Below are positions 30,493 through 39,840 of a DNA stretch of 64,000 nucleotides, in pieces. A program made the translations under genes and the position numbers. The stretch's first letter is position 1; every line of letters starts with the position of its first letter. Below the pieces are notes generated by a model. That model made no database searches. It worked only from the letters and a program-made list of their open reading frames with translations, and was not told the origin of the DNA. The stretch comes from an uncultured Lachnospiraceae bacterium (GTDB lineage Bacteria > Bacillota > Clostridia > Lachnospirales > Lachnospiraceae): NCBI GenBank assembly GCA_947630595.1, contig CANRIG010000007.1:1-64000 (forward strand). The letters run 5' to 3'.

Positions 30493-30511
30493 CAAAAGGG
30501 GGGGGATTTCG

Positions 30512-30748
30512 TTGGCGTTCGATTATAGTAAATTGAAAGGAAGGATTATAGAGGTGTCTGGTTCTCAGTCTCATTTTGCTGCGGCAATGAATTGGCCTGA
30601 GCGAACGTTTTCTCTGAAAATGACTGGGGCGTGAAACTGGAAACAGTCGGATATCTGCAAGGCGGTTGCTCTGTTGAAGCTGTCTGGAGATCAGATTCCT
30701 GCTTATTTTTTTGCAGAGAAAATTCAAAATATTGAACAAACTGGGTAA
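30512..30748 (+). pseudogene. DUF739-like phage protein interrupted by in-frame TGA at codon 41
   Basis: LAFDYSKLKGRIIEVSGSQSHFAAAMNWPERTFSLKMTGA*NWKQSDICKAVALLKLSGDQIPAYFFAEKIQNIEQTG; GGGGGGGA upstream of TTG. Confidence 0.7.
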
Positions 30749-30764
30749 AGGGCGAGGTGAGACG

Positions 30765-30854
30765 ATGGGATACGGAGAGCTTGAACTACTAGTTGGCTGC
30801 ATCGTGATTTGTTTTTTGGTCATAGCAACATGCGATATACTACGGCTCCCATAA
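30765..30854 (+). CDS. 29-aa single-TM peptide
   Basis: MGYGELELLVGCIVICFLVIATCDILRLP with GGCGAGGTGA RBS. Confidence 0.4.
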   Translation: MGYGELELLVGCIVICFLVIATCDILRLP

Positions 30855-30996
30855 CAGAAAAATTACTTTTTGGTTGGCTTTGGAGGGCATGGTATTGGAT
30901 GTCTCGGGCCGGGAGCACCACCTCCGGAATTTCTTTTGCTTGTTTGTGGAGCACGGGGGATGAGCTCGGATTAGATGAAGATTTTTTTGTTGGCAT
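30820..30996 (-). CDS. Small ORF starting MPTKKSSSNPSSSP; a +/-1 shift at C5 gives a Pro/Gly-rich tail (...RNSGGGAPGPRHPIPCPPKPTKK*)
   Basis: Good RBS (AGAGGTGAG); alternative frame ends coherently at TAA. Confidence 0.35.
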   Translation of the reverse strand: MPTKKSSSNPSSSPVLHKQAKEIPEVVLPARDIQYHALQSQPKSNFSVMGAVVYRMLL

Positions 30997-31000
30997 TATC

Positions 31001-31377
31001 TCACCTCTTTTGAACTGGGATAAACGACTTCAAAATATCGTATCCAATCAGTTTCGCCTTTTTTATGGATACATTTTGAATCCGGGAGAAAAATTCCAGG
31101 GAAAAAGAGAAACCATATCAGAATATTGAGTTTCAAATTTATAAATTAATTCGCGGATTTCTTCGTCTGAATAGGCATCGCTCTCAATGAAAAGCCATTC
31201 GTGACGCATATCAATGAGCATATTGCTTAGGGGCGTTGCAATTAATTTTGATGAAAGGACCAAGTCGTTTTTGAGTATATACGAAGTTAGGGCTTGAAGA
31301 ATTTGTAAAAGGACAATTATGGCTGACCACATAGCCGGTATAAGCGTCCATATTTTCAATGACGAAATACACGCCAA
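31001..31377 (-). pseudogene. Frameshifted two-TM membrane protein (SLATT-like?)
   Basis: TM segments then soluble tail; frame change near CTTTTTCCCTGG restores ...LEFFSRIQNVSIKKAKLIGYDILKSFIPVQKR*. Confidence 0.45.
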
Positions 31378-31587
31378 AGAACCAAATAAGCAAATTCACG
31401 TAAAGGATTTTTCCTTTGCATTTGAGAGTTATCGTTGGTAATTATAGGAGAATTATACTACATTGCAAATTATTTTTTAATCAAGGTGTTTGAACCTTTT
31501 GTTATGTTCAGCTATGTGCGGAAACGATTTTTTTGTTGCCAGCACCCGGGAAAAGCATTAGAATAGAAAAGCAGGGGAGGGCGGCCG

Positions 31588-32208
31588 ATGAACTGTATCG
31601 AGGCGCGGAGGATGGTGACTCCGTTCATAAAAAAAGAATTGTCGGACCGGGAGACGGAGCAGTTTCTGAATCATGTGGAGCACTGCGCCGACTGCATGGA
31701 CGAGCTGGACATCCATTTCACCGTTTACAAAGCTTTGGACACGCTGGATTCGGGCGTCCACCATGAATACGATTTTCGCCGGATGTTGAATGAGGAAATC
31801 CGGAACGCGCGCCGCAGGATCCTGCGGCGGAAAATGTTCCGGGCGCTGTACTGGCTGGTTCTTTTCCTGACGGAGCTTCTCCTGGTGATGAGCATTTACA
31901 CCGGCTATCAGCAGAAGCGGGAGCGCTCCGAAAAACGGCAGAGCCAGGAAATCGAGGCAATAACGGAGAGCGAAGAAACGACGGAGAGCGAAGCACAGAC
32001 GGAAAGCAAAACACAAACGGAAAGCGAAATACAGACAGAAAGCAAAACACGGGGAACACAAGCGGCACAGCCGGAAATACTGCGGACAAAATCGCCGGAG
32101 AACAAAACGGACGCGCCTGCTGCGAAAGAAGAAAGACTGCCGGAGACTAAAACAAATGGTTACGTTGCAAACGAGGAAACGGCAGAACCCAAGAGTATAG
32201 AAGAATAA
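31588..32208 (+). CDS. Anti-sigma-factor-like zf-HC2 single-TM protein with repetitive C-terminus
   Basis: MNCIEARRMVTPFIKKELSDRETEQFLNHVEHCADCMDEL; TM ALYWLVLFLTELLLVMSIYTG. Confidence 0.7.
   Translation: MNCIEARRMVTPFIKKELSDRETEQFLNHVEHCADCMDELDIHFTVYKALDTLDSGVHHEYDFRRMLNEEIRNARRRILRRKMFRALYWLVLFLTELLLVMSIYTGYQQKRERSEKRQSQEIEAITESEETTESEAQTESKTQTESEIQTESKTRGTQAAQPEILRTKSPENKTDAPAAKEERLPETKTNGYVANEETAEPKSIEE
31981..32052 (+). repeat. 18-bp tandem repeat (TESKTQ units)
   Basis: 4 units ACGGAAAGCRAAANACAR. Confidence 0.85.
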
Positions 32209-32250
32209 TGGAAAAAGACCGAGATTGAGTGAAATATGAGAGGTGCATAT

Positions 32251-34896
32251 ATGGCGGAAAAGGAAAAAATCGTACTGATCGACGGACACAGCATTTTGAA
32301 CCGCGCGTTCTACGGGCTGCCGACGCTGACCAACAGCGAGGGGCTTCACACCAACGCGGTCTACGGTTTTCTGAATATCCTGTTCAAGGTGCTGGAGGAG
32401 GAGCGCGCCGCCTACGCGGCGGTCGCCTTTGACTTGAAAGCGCCGACATTCCGGCATAAAATGTACGAAGGATACAAGGGTACGCGCAAGCCGATGCCGC
32501 AGGAGCTGCACGAACAGGTGCCGTTGATGAAAGAGATGCTGCGCGCCATGCGGATTCCGGTGCTGGAGTTGGAAGGCTACGAGGCCGACGATGTGCTGGG
32601 CACCGTGTCGCGTCAGATGGAGCGGGAGGGACTGGCCGTTTCGGTGGTGTCCGGCGACCGCGACCTGCTGCAGCTGGCGACGGACGAAATCCGCATCCGC
32701 ATTCCCAAGACGAAAGCTACCGGGACGGAGATCGAGGATTACTACGCCGCGGATGTGGCCGCGCGCTATCAGGTGACGCCGGTGCAGTTTATCGACGTCA
32801 AGGCGCTGATGGGCGATGCCTCGGACAATATTCCGGGCGTGCCCGGCATCGGCGAAAAGACGGCCACAAAACTGATCGCGCAGTACGGCTCGATCGAGGA
32901 GGCGTACGCGCATGTGGACGAGATCACGCCGGCAAAGGCACGGGAGGCTCTGCGCGCGCACTATGACCTGGCGCAGATGAGCAAGACGCTCGCCACCATA
33001 GAGCTGCAGGCGCCGATCACGCTGGAGAAGGACGCGGCGCGGATTGGGAATCTTTACACGAAAGAAGCGCTGGAGCTCTGCCGCAGGCTGGAGTTTAAGA
33101 ACCTGCTCGGCCGCTTTCCTATCGAGGAAGCGCCGCCGGAGCGGGAGGCCTCGTTTGTCCGGATTACCGGACTGAGCGAGGCGGAGCAGGCGTTTGCGCA
33201 GCTGGCCGGGCAGGAGCCGGCGTTTCAGCTGATCATGGAAAACGGCGCGCTTCTGGGCGCGGCGCTGTGCGGCGGGCCGGACGGCGCCTGCTTTCTGGAG
33301 GCGGGAGGCTTTCTGACGCCGGAATATCTGAGCGGCCGCATTTCCGAGCTGATTGCGCAGAGCGGAAAAGCTACTGCGATGTATCTCAAGGAACAGCTTG
33401 CTTTCCTCTCTGTCCCGGAGGACCGCCGCGGCGGCCTGTTTGACGCGGCGATCGCCGCCTATCTGCTGAACCCGCTCAAGGACAGCTATACCTGCGAGGA
33501 TATCGCGCGGGAGTATCTGGGGCAGATGCTTCCGTCGCGCCAGGAGCTGTTCGGAAAGGATTCCTGGGAAAAAATTCTCGCGGAAAAGCCGCAGGCTTTT
33601 CTGAATTATGTGTGCCGGATACCGCTGGTTCTCCGGCAGGCGCGCCCTGTGCTGGAGGCGCGGCTGGAAGAACTGGGGATGCGCCGCCTGTTTGAGGAGA
33701 TTGAGATGCCGCTGGTGTTCACCCTCTCCGATATGGAGCGCGCGGGCATCCGTGTGCGCGCGGAGGAACTGCAGGCTTACGGGGAGCAGCTGACGGGCCG
33801 CATTCAGGAGCTGGAGCAAACGATCTATGAGGCGGCCGGAGAGCAGTTCAACATCAACTCGCCGAAGCAGCTGGGTGTTATCTTATTTGAAAAGCTGCAG
33901 CTTCCGCACGGGAAAAAGACGAAGACGGGCTATTCCACGGCGGCGGATGTGCTGGAACGGCTGGCGGAGGAGTTCCCGATTGTATCGGAGATTCTCGAGT
34001 ACCGCCAGATGACAAAGCTGAAATCGACCTACGCCGACGGCCTGGCCAATTATATTTCCGCCGACGGTCGGATTCACGGAAAGTTTAATCAGACCATCAC
34101 GGCCACCGGGCGCATCAGCAGCACGGAGCCGAACCTGCAGAATATCCCGGTGCGCATGGAGCTGGGACGGCTGATCCGCAAGGTGTTTGTGCCGGACGAC
34201 GGCTTTGTGTTCCTTGACGCCGATTACTCGCAGATCGAGCTGCGCGTGCTGGCGCATTTTTCCGACGACGAAAATCTGATTCAGGCGTACCGCGAGGCGC
34301 AGGACATCCATACCATGACGGCCTCCCAGGTATTCCATGTGGCGCCGGAGGAGGTCACGCCGCTGCTTCGCCGCAACGCCAAGGCGGTCAATTTCGGCAT
34401 CGTCTATGGCATCAGCTCGTTCGGGCTGAGCCAGGACCTCAGCATCACCCGCAGGGAAGCGCAGGAATACATTGAACAGTATTTTCATACATTTCCCGGC
34501 ATCAAGCGCTTCCTCGACCGCACCGTGGCGGAGGCGAAGGAAAACGGCTACGTGACGACCATGTTCGGGCGGCGGAGGCCGGTGCCCGAGCTGAAATCCT
34601 CCAATTTCATGCAGCGCTCGTTCGGTGAGCGCGTCGCCATGAACGCGCCGATTCAGGGGACGGCGGCCGATATCATCAAGATCGCGATGAACCGCGTCAA
34701 CGAATGGCTGCGCAGCCGTCACATGCGTTCGCGCCTGATTCTGCAGGTGCACGACGAACTGCTGGTGGAGACGGCGAAGGAGGAACTGGACGAGGTGCGG
34801 GAGATGATGCTGCGGGAGATGCAGCATGCGGCCGAATTGAAGGTGCGGCTGGAGGTGGACATTCACGCCGGCTCCAACTGGTACGAGGCCAAATGA
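32251..34896 (+). CDS. polA: DNA polymerase I
   Basis: 5' nuclease domain; DADYSQIELRVLAHFS; RRNAKAVNFGIVYGIS; QVHDELLVE. Confidence 0.95.
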   Translation: MAEKEKIVLIDGHSILNRAFYGLPTLTNSEGLHTNAVYGFLNILFKVLEEERAAYAAVAFDLKAPTFRHKMYEGYKGTRKPMPQELHEQVPLMKEMLRAMRIPVLELEGYEADDVLGTVSRQMEREGLAVSVVSGDRDLLQLATDEIRIRIPKTKATGTEIEDYYAADVAARYQVTPVQFIDVKALMGDASDNIPGVPGIGEKTATKLIAQYGSIEEAYAHVDEITPAKAREALRAHYDLAQMSKTLATIELQAPITLEKDAARIGNLYTKEALELCRRLEFKNLLGRFPIEEAPPEREASFVRITGLSEAEQAFAQLAGQEPAFQLIMENGALLGAALCGGPDGACFLEAGGFLTPEYLSGRISELIAQSGKATAMYLKEQLAFLSVPEDRRGGLFDAAIAAYLLNPLKDSYTCEDIAREYLGQMLPSRQELFGKDSWEKILAEKPQAFLNYVCRIPLVLRQARPVLEARLEELGMRRLFEEIEMPLVFTLSDMERAGIRVRAEELQAYGEQLTGRIQELEQTIYEAAGEQFNINSPKQLGVILFEKLQLPHGKKTKTGYSTAADVLERLAEEFPIVSEILEYRQMTKLKSTYADGLANYISADGRIHGKFNQTITATGRISSTEPNLQNIPVRMELGRLIRKVFVPDDGFVFLDADYSQIELRVLAHFSDDENLIQAYREAQDIHTMTASQVFHVAPEEVTPLLRRNAKAVNFGIVYGISSFGLSQDLSITRREAQEYIEQYFHTFPGIKRFLDRTVAEAKENGYVTTMFGRRRPVPELKSSNFMQRSFGERVAMNAPIQGTAADIIKIAMNRVNEWLRSRHMRSRLILQVHDELLVETAKEELDEVREMMLREMQHAAELKVRLEVDIHAGSNWYEAK

Positions 34897-35038
34897 CGCC
34901 GCAGCGGCGTTTCCCGTTTTGTATTCCCTGCGGGCCTCCTTTTAAGACAGCGCGGCCATTCTGCGGGAGGAACGGAGCCAGACGGAACGGCTGGAACGAT
35001 GAGTGTGAGAAACAAACGCGAAGCGGGGAGGAACAGAT

Positions 35039-35647
35039 GTGAAAATACTGGGGATCACCGGCGGCGTGGGGGCCGGCAAAAGTACGGTGCTGGCCTATCT
35101 GGCGCAGCGGTACGGCGCATATGTGATACAGGCGGACGAGGTGGGCCGTCTGCTGCAGACGCCGGGGCACAGCTGCTATGAGCAGATTGCCGCGCAGTTC
35201 GGGCCGGAAATCCTGGGGCCGGACGGCGCCATTCTCCGGGACCGCCTGGCTGCTCTGGTGTTTGCGGACGCCGGTCTGCGGGAAAAGCTCAACGCCATCG
35301 TGCATCCGGCGGTGAAGGCCTATATAATAGAAGAAATTGCGCTCCGGCAAAAGCAGCATCCCAAGACGCCGTTTATCGTGCTGGAAGCGGCGCTTTTGCT
35401 GGAGGATCATTATGACACGGTTTGTGATGAAATCTGGTATATTTATGCATCGGATGCCGTGCGAATCCGCCGCCTGGCGCTCAGCCGCGGCTACAGCGCG
35501 GAGAAGTCGGGCAGCATCATCGCCAGTCAGCTCCCGGAGGCGGAGTACCGCCGAAGATGCAAAACGGTCATTGACAACAGCAGTGAATTTATGGAAAATA
35601 CGTATGAACAAATCGATAAAGGATTGAGAGAACATGGATTTTTGTAG
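35039..35647 (+). CDS. coaE: Dephospho-CoA kinase
   Basis: ILGITGGVGAGKSTVLAYLAQ, QADEVGRLL. Confidence 0.93.
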   Translation: MKILGITGGVGAGKSTVLAYLAQRYGAYVIQADEVGRLLQTPGHSCYEQIAAQFGPEILGPDGAILRDRLAALVFADAGLREKLNAIVHPAVKAYIIEEIALRQKQHPKTPFIVLEAALLLEDHYDTVCDEIWYIYASDAVRIRRLALSRGYSAEKSGSIIASQLPEAEYRRRCKTVIDNSSEFMENTYEQIDKGLREHGFL

Positions 35648-36431
35648 TATCGCCAGCGGCAGCAGCGGCAACTGTATCTTTGTGGGCACACAGCAGACAA
35701 GCGTTCTGATCGACGCCGGAATCAGCGGGAAACGGGTGACGGACGGACTCCGCTCGCTCGGCCGCGAGCCGCAGGAGCTGGATGCGATTCTGATCACGCA
35801 TGAGCATTCGGATCATATCAAGGGACTCGGCGTACTCGCGCGCAAATACGGCGTTCCGATTTACGCCTCGGCCGGCACCATACGCGCGCTGCGCGAACAG
35901 AACCTGCTGGGCGAGGTGGACGAATCCCTGTTTCATGTGATTCTGGCCGATCAGAACTTTCAGATACAGGATCTGGAAATCGAGCCGTTTCACATTTCGC
36001 ATGACGCGGCGGAGCCGGTGGCCTATCGTCTCGGCGACGGCCGGAAGTCTCTGGCCGTGGCGACGGATCTCGGCTGCTACGACGATTACATTGTGCAGCA
36101 CCTGCAGAACCTTGACGCCGTGCTCGTGGAATCAAACCACGACCTCAATATGCTGCAGGTGGGCACCTACCCCTACTACCTGAAACGCCGGATTGCCGGC
36201 AGCAGAGGCCACCTCTCAAACGAACACGCCGGCCGGCTGCTGTGCGAGATTCTCAACGACCACATGGAGGCGGTCATGCTCGGCCATCTGAGCAAGGAGA
36301 ATAATTATGAGGCGCTGGCGCTGGCGACGGTCTGCGCGGAGATCACCATGGGCGACAACCCCTACCGGGCGGAGGACTTCCGCATCGGGATTGCCAGGCG
36401 GGACGAGCCGTCGCAGCTGATTGCGGTGTAA
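35634..36431 (+). CDS. MBL-fold metallohydrolase (YycJ/WalJ-like)
   Basis: SGSSGNCIFV, LITHEHSDHIKGLGVLARKY. Confidence 0.88.
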   Translation: MDFCSIASGSSGNCIFVGTQQTSVLIDAGISGKRVTDGLRSLGREPQELDAILITHEHSDHIKGLGVLARKYGVPIYASAGTIRALREQNLLGEVDESLFHVILADQNFQIQDLEIEPFHISHDAAEPVAYRLGDGRKSLAVATDLGCYDDYIVQHLQNLDAVLVESNHDLNMLQVGTYPYYLKRRIAGSRGHLSNEHAGRLLCEILNDHMEAVMLGHLSKENNYEALALATVCAEITMGDNPYRAEDFRIGIARRDEPSQLIAV

Positions 36432-36506
36432 GGCAAAAGACTGCCGCAAAATACCGACAGGTTTCGGCAGAATTTTATAAATGAGACAATGAAAGGGCAG
36501 GAGATT

Positions 36507-36779
36507 ATGAAAAAGACAATTATCACGGTGGTGGGAACGGACCGGGTCGGCATCATCGCCAGGGTATGCACCTATCTCGCGGAAAACAACGTCAATATTC
36601 TCGATATTTCACAGACGATCGTGCAGGGATTTTTCAATATGATGATGGTGACCGACGCCACGCAGTCGCCCAAGAGCGGCGCGCAGATTGCGGAGGAACT
36701 GGATGCGGTGGGACAGGAGATCGGCGTGGTGATCCGCTGCCAGCATGAAGATATTTTCAATATGATGCATCGTATCTGA
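36507..36779 (+). CDS. ACT domain protein (UPF0237-like)
   Basis: [34 protein letters not shown]. Confidence 0.9.
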   Translation: MKKTIITVVGTDRVGIIARVCTYLAENNVNILDISQTIVQGFFNMMMVTDATQSPKSGAQIAEELDAVGQEIGVVIRCQHEDIFNMMHRI

Positions 36780-36789
36780 GGGAGACGAC

Positions 36790-38154
36790 ATGATAAACAT
36801 ATTTGAAGTAAACGAGACGAATAAAATGATCACGCAGGAGAATCTGGACGTGCGCACCATTACGCTCGGCATCAGCCTGCTGGACTGCATTCACGACGAT
36901 CTGGACACGCTGAACGAGAATATTTACCGCAAGATCACGACGGTGGCCCGCGATCTGGTGGCGACGGGCGAGGAAATCGAGCGGGAATACGGAATCCCGA
37001 TCGTCAATAAAAGGATTTCCGTGACCCCGGCGGCGCTGATCGGCGGCAGCGCCTGCCGCGGCCCGGAGGATTTCGTGGCCATTGCGCGGACGCTGGACCG
37101 CGCGGCCAGGGAGGTCGGCGTTAATTTCCTCGGCGGCTATTCAGCGCTGGTGTCGAAGGGCATGACGCGCTCGGACGAGTATCTGATCCGCTCGATTCCG
37201 CAGGCGCTGGCGGAGACGGAGCGCGTATGCAGTTCGGTCAACGTCGGTTCCACCAAGTGCGGTATCGACATGGACGCCGTGCGTCTGCTCGGCCAGATGA
37301 TCCTGGAGACCGCACAGAAGACAAAGGAGCAGGATTCCCTGGGCTGCGCCAAGCTGGTTGTGTTCTGCAACGCGCCGGACGACAATCCGTTTATGGCGGG
37401 CGCGTTTCACGGCGTGACCGAGGGCGATTCCGTGATCAACGTCGGCGTCAGCGGTCCTGGCGTGGTCAAACACGCGCTTGCCGAGGTGCGGGGGAAAGAT
37501 TTCGAGACGCTCTGCGAGACGATCAAAAAGACTGCGTTTAAGGTGACGCGCGTCGGTCAGCTTGTGGCGCAGGAGGCGTCGCGCCGCATGAATATTCCGT
37601 TCGGCATCATTGATCTGTCGCTGGCTCCGACGCCGGCGATTGGCGACAGCGTCGCCGACATTCTCTGCGAGATGGGGCTTGAATACGCCGGAGCGCCCGG
37701 CACGACAGCGGCGCTGGCTCTTCTGAATGACCAGGTCAAAAAGGGCGGCGTGATGGCTTCCTCCTATGTAGGCGGCCTGAGCGGTGCGTTTATCCCGGTC
37801 AGCGAGGATCAGGGCATGATCGACGCCGTCAAAGCGAACGCGCTGTCCCTGGAAAAGCTGGAGGCCATGACCTGCGTCTGCTCCGTGGGCCTCGACATGA
37901 TCGCCATCCCCGGGAGCACGAAGGCATCGACGATCTCGGGTATCATCGCGGATGAGATGGCGATCGGCATGGTCAATCAGAAGACCACGGCGGTGCGCAT
38001 CATCCCTGTCATTGGCAAGGACGTGGGAGAGATGGTGGAGTTCGGCGGACTGCTCGGCTACGCGCCGATCATGCCGGTGAATCCGTATTCCTGCGAGGCC
38101 TTTGTCAGCAGGAGGGGGCGGATTCCGGCGCCGATTCACAGCTTTAAGAACTAG
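36790..38154 (+). CDS. UPF0210 / PFL family protein (DUF711)
   Basis: [40 protein letters not shown]. Confidence 0.9.
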   Translation: MINIFEVNETNKMITQENLDVRTITLGISLLDCIHDDLDTLNENIYRKITTVARDLVATGEEIEREYGIPIVNKRISVTPAALIGGSACRGPEDFVAIARTLDRAAREVGVNFLGGYSALVSKGMTRSDEYLIRSIPQALAETERVCSSVNVGSTKCGIDMDAVRLLGQMILETAQKTKEQDSLGCAKLVVFCNAPDDNPFMAGAFHGVTEGDSVINVGVSGPGVVKHALAEVRGKDFETLCETIKKTAFKVTRVGQLVAQEASRRMNIPFGIIDLSLAPTPAIGDSVADILCEMGLEYAGAPGTTAALALLNDQVKKGGVMASSYVGGLSGAFIPVSEDQGMIDAVKANALSLEKLEAMTCVCSVGLDMIAIPGSTKASTISGIIADEMAIGMVNQKTTAVRIIPVIGKDVGEMVEFGGLLGYAPIMPVNPYSCEAFVSRRGRIPAPIHSFKN

Positions 38155-38169
38155 GCTATACGAAAGATA

Positions 38170-39678
38170 TTATATAATCACCGGACTGATTTCATACTCC
38201 GTGCGAAACGCCGGCCGTGCGCCGGCGTCTTTTGCATTGCAGTTTTGCGCATCGCAGTCAGCCGGATTCGGAATGTTTCGTGCGCTGCAGTCAGCCGGAT
38301 TCGAAGCGTTTTGTGCGCTGCGGTCAGCCGGGTTCAGAACGCTCCATGCACCGCGGTAGGCCATCTGCATGCTGCGGTAAAAATGCGACGCAAACACATC
38401 TTGTTTCCACATCTGCACCCCGCATGGATTTGTCAGCTGCGCCGCGTGCGCAGGCTTGGTGATAAAGGGCAGGGAACAGGACCGCCTGATCTGATGCAGC
38501 AGCGGTGCGGCCTCGCGGCGGAAGCCGAGTACTTTTGCATAATATACAACGCCGTTTGCGCGAAAACGTTCCACATCTTCCTGTTTCAGACCGAGCACCA
38601 GATGCAGCAGCGCCCGCCGGATGCGGGCCCCGGTCATCTGTTTTGTTTTCAGCAGATTTACCATTTCTTCCCAGGACCGCCCGATGCAGGCATGGCGAAG
38701 GCTGCAAATGCGGTCCGACAGGTCGGAGGAGATGTCCAGTATATCGTCAAATTTTTCACGAATAAGCAGCTGATACGTCAGAACCGGCAAAAGCTGCGCG
38801 GGCTGTACGGCGTTGGCCGCAGCCTCCTGATATAAAGAACGGCAATTCTCAGGAATGTATGCTATCCAAGGAAGACAAGCGATCTCAGGATTATAGGCCA
38901 TCTCAAGATTATAAGCGGTCTCAGGATTGTAAGTAATCTTAGAACTACATGCAATCTCAGAACTGCAAGTAATCTTGAAATTATAAGCGGCAATGGCGGA
39001 ATCCGCCATCCCTCCATGCGCCGGAACAGTTTCCGCCCGCAGCGCCCTGCGTAGGGCCGTGGCGGAGCAGTATGTTCCGCCGAAATCTTCGCTGTGGTAC
39101 CCGCTTCCCCGGCGGGCGACGGGCAGCGGCGTGATGCCGCTGTCTCTCTTTTTTAAGGCCCTGCAGTATTCCACGCCGAGGATGTTGTTGGGGGAGGCGA
39201 GAAAGTCCGCAATGAAAGGCTCCGGGCAGACTTCGCGCAGGGCCTCGCTGCGCGCCTGCGGATACGTCAGGCCCTGCCGCAGCCGCGCCTGCAGCGCCTG
39301 CCGGTACGCTTCCGGTTCCGCGCATAAAAATTCGGCCGCCTGCATGAAACGGGCAAGATCCGCCTGCTCTGCGCCAAAGCAGAGCGCGTCGACGACGCCG
39401 AGGCGGTCGAGCAGGGCAACCGCGCCCTCCGCGAAATATTCGGCGCTGCCCGTGGCATAGCAGACCGGCAGTTCGAGCACGAGGTCGGCGCCGTTTTGCA
39501 GCGCCATGCGTGTCCGTGTATATTTATCAAACACCGCGGGCTCCCCGCGCTGCACGAAATCCGGGCTCATGACGACGGCCGCATAGTCCGCCCCGGCCTG
39601 CCGTTTCGCCTCGGCGATGTGATATGCATGGCCCGTGTGAAACGGGTTGTATTCCGCGATGATTCCGACTGTGCGCAT
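38170..39678 (-). CDS. tmcAL: tRNA(Met) cytidine acetate ligase-like (YlbM/TmcAL) with repeat insertions
   Basis: MRTVGIIAEYNPFHTGHAYHIAEAKRQAGADYAAVVMSPDFVQRGEPA. Confidence 0.85.
   Translation of the reverse strand: MRTVGIIAEYNPFHTGHAYHIAEAKRQAGADYAAVVMSPDFVQRGEPAVFDKYTRTRMALQNGADLVLELPVCYATGSAEYFAEGAVALLDRLGVVDALCFGAEQADLARFMQAAEFLCAEPEAYRQALQARLRQGLTYPQARSEALREVCPEPFIADFLASPNNILGVEYCRALKKRDSGITPLPVARRGSGYHSEDFGGTYCSATALRRALRAETVPAHGGMADSAIAAYNFKITCSSEIACSSKITYNPETAYNLEMAYNPEIACLPWIAYIPENCRSLYQEAAANAVQPAQLLPVLTYQLLIREKFDDILDISSDLSDRICSLRHACIGRSWEEMVNLLKTKQMTGARIRRALLHLVLGLKQEDVERFRANGVVYYAKVLGFRREAAPLLHQIRRSCSLPFITKPAHAAQLTNPCGVQMWKQDVFASHFYRSMQMAYRGAWSVLNPADRSAQNASNPADCSARNIPNPADCDAQNCNAKDAGARPAFRTEYEISPVII
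38246..38344 (-). repeat. 33-bp x3 tandem repeat in tmcAL C-terminus
   Basis: TGCGCTGCAGTCAGCCGGATTCGAAGCGTTT-like units; NPADRSAQNAS/NPADCSARNIP/NPADCDAQNCN. Confidence 0.9.
38852..38977 (-). repeat. 18-bp x7 tandem repeat inside tmcAL
   Basis: GGATTATAGGCCATCTCA-like units; KITCSS EIACSS KITYNP ETAYNL EMAYNP EIACLP WIAYIP. Confidence 0.9.
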
Positions 39679-39772
39679 CCTTTTTCCCTTCCCGTATTGT
39701 TCTATTTTTCGTACACTGCGAATTTTCCCTATTTTAGCAGACAAAAAACACCGGCGCAATGCAAAAATAATC

Positions 39773-39801
39773 TTGTCCGCTGTAAAAAATTGGGGTATAA
39801 T
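39773..39801 (+). promoter_or_regulatory. Promoter TTGTCC-N17-TATAAT for pta-ackA
   Basis: Spacing and -10 match. Confidence 0.65.
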
Positions 39802-39840
39802 CGAACTAACGCAAAAACGGTAGAAAGGAGTCCATAAACC

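Noticed and set aside
28074-31560. tRNA-Leu as an integration (att) site for the island
   Set aside because: No direct repeat of the tRNA 3' end was found at the distal end and no integrase is present; insertion mechanism left open.
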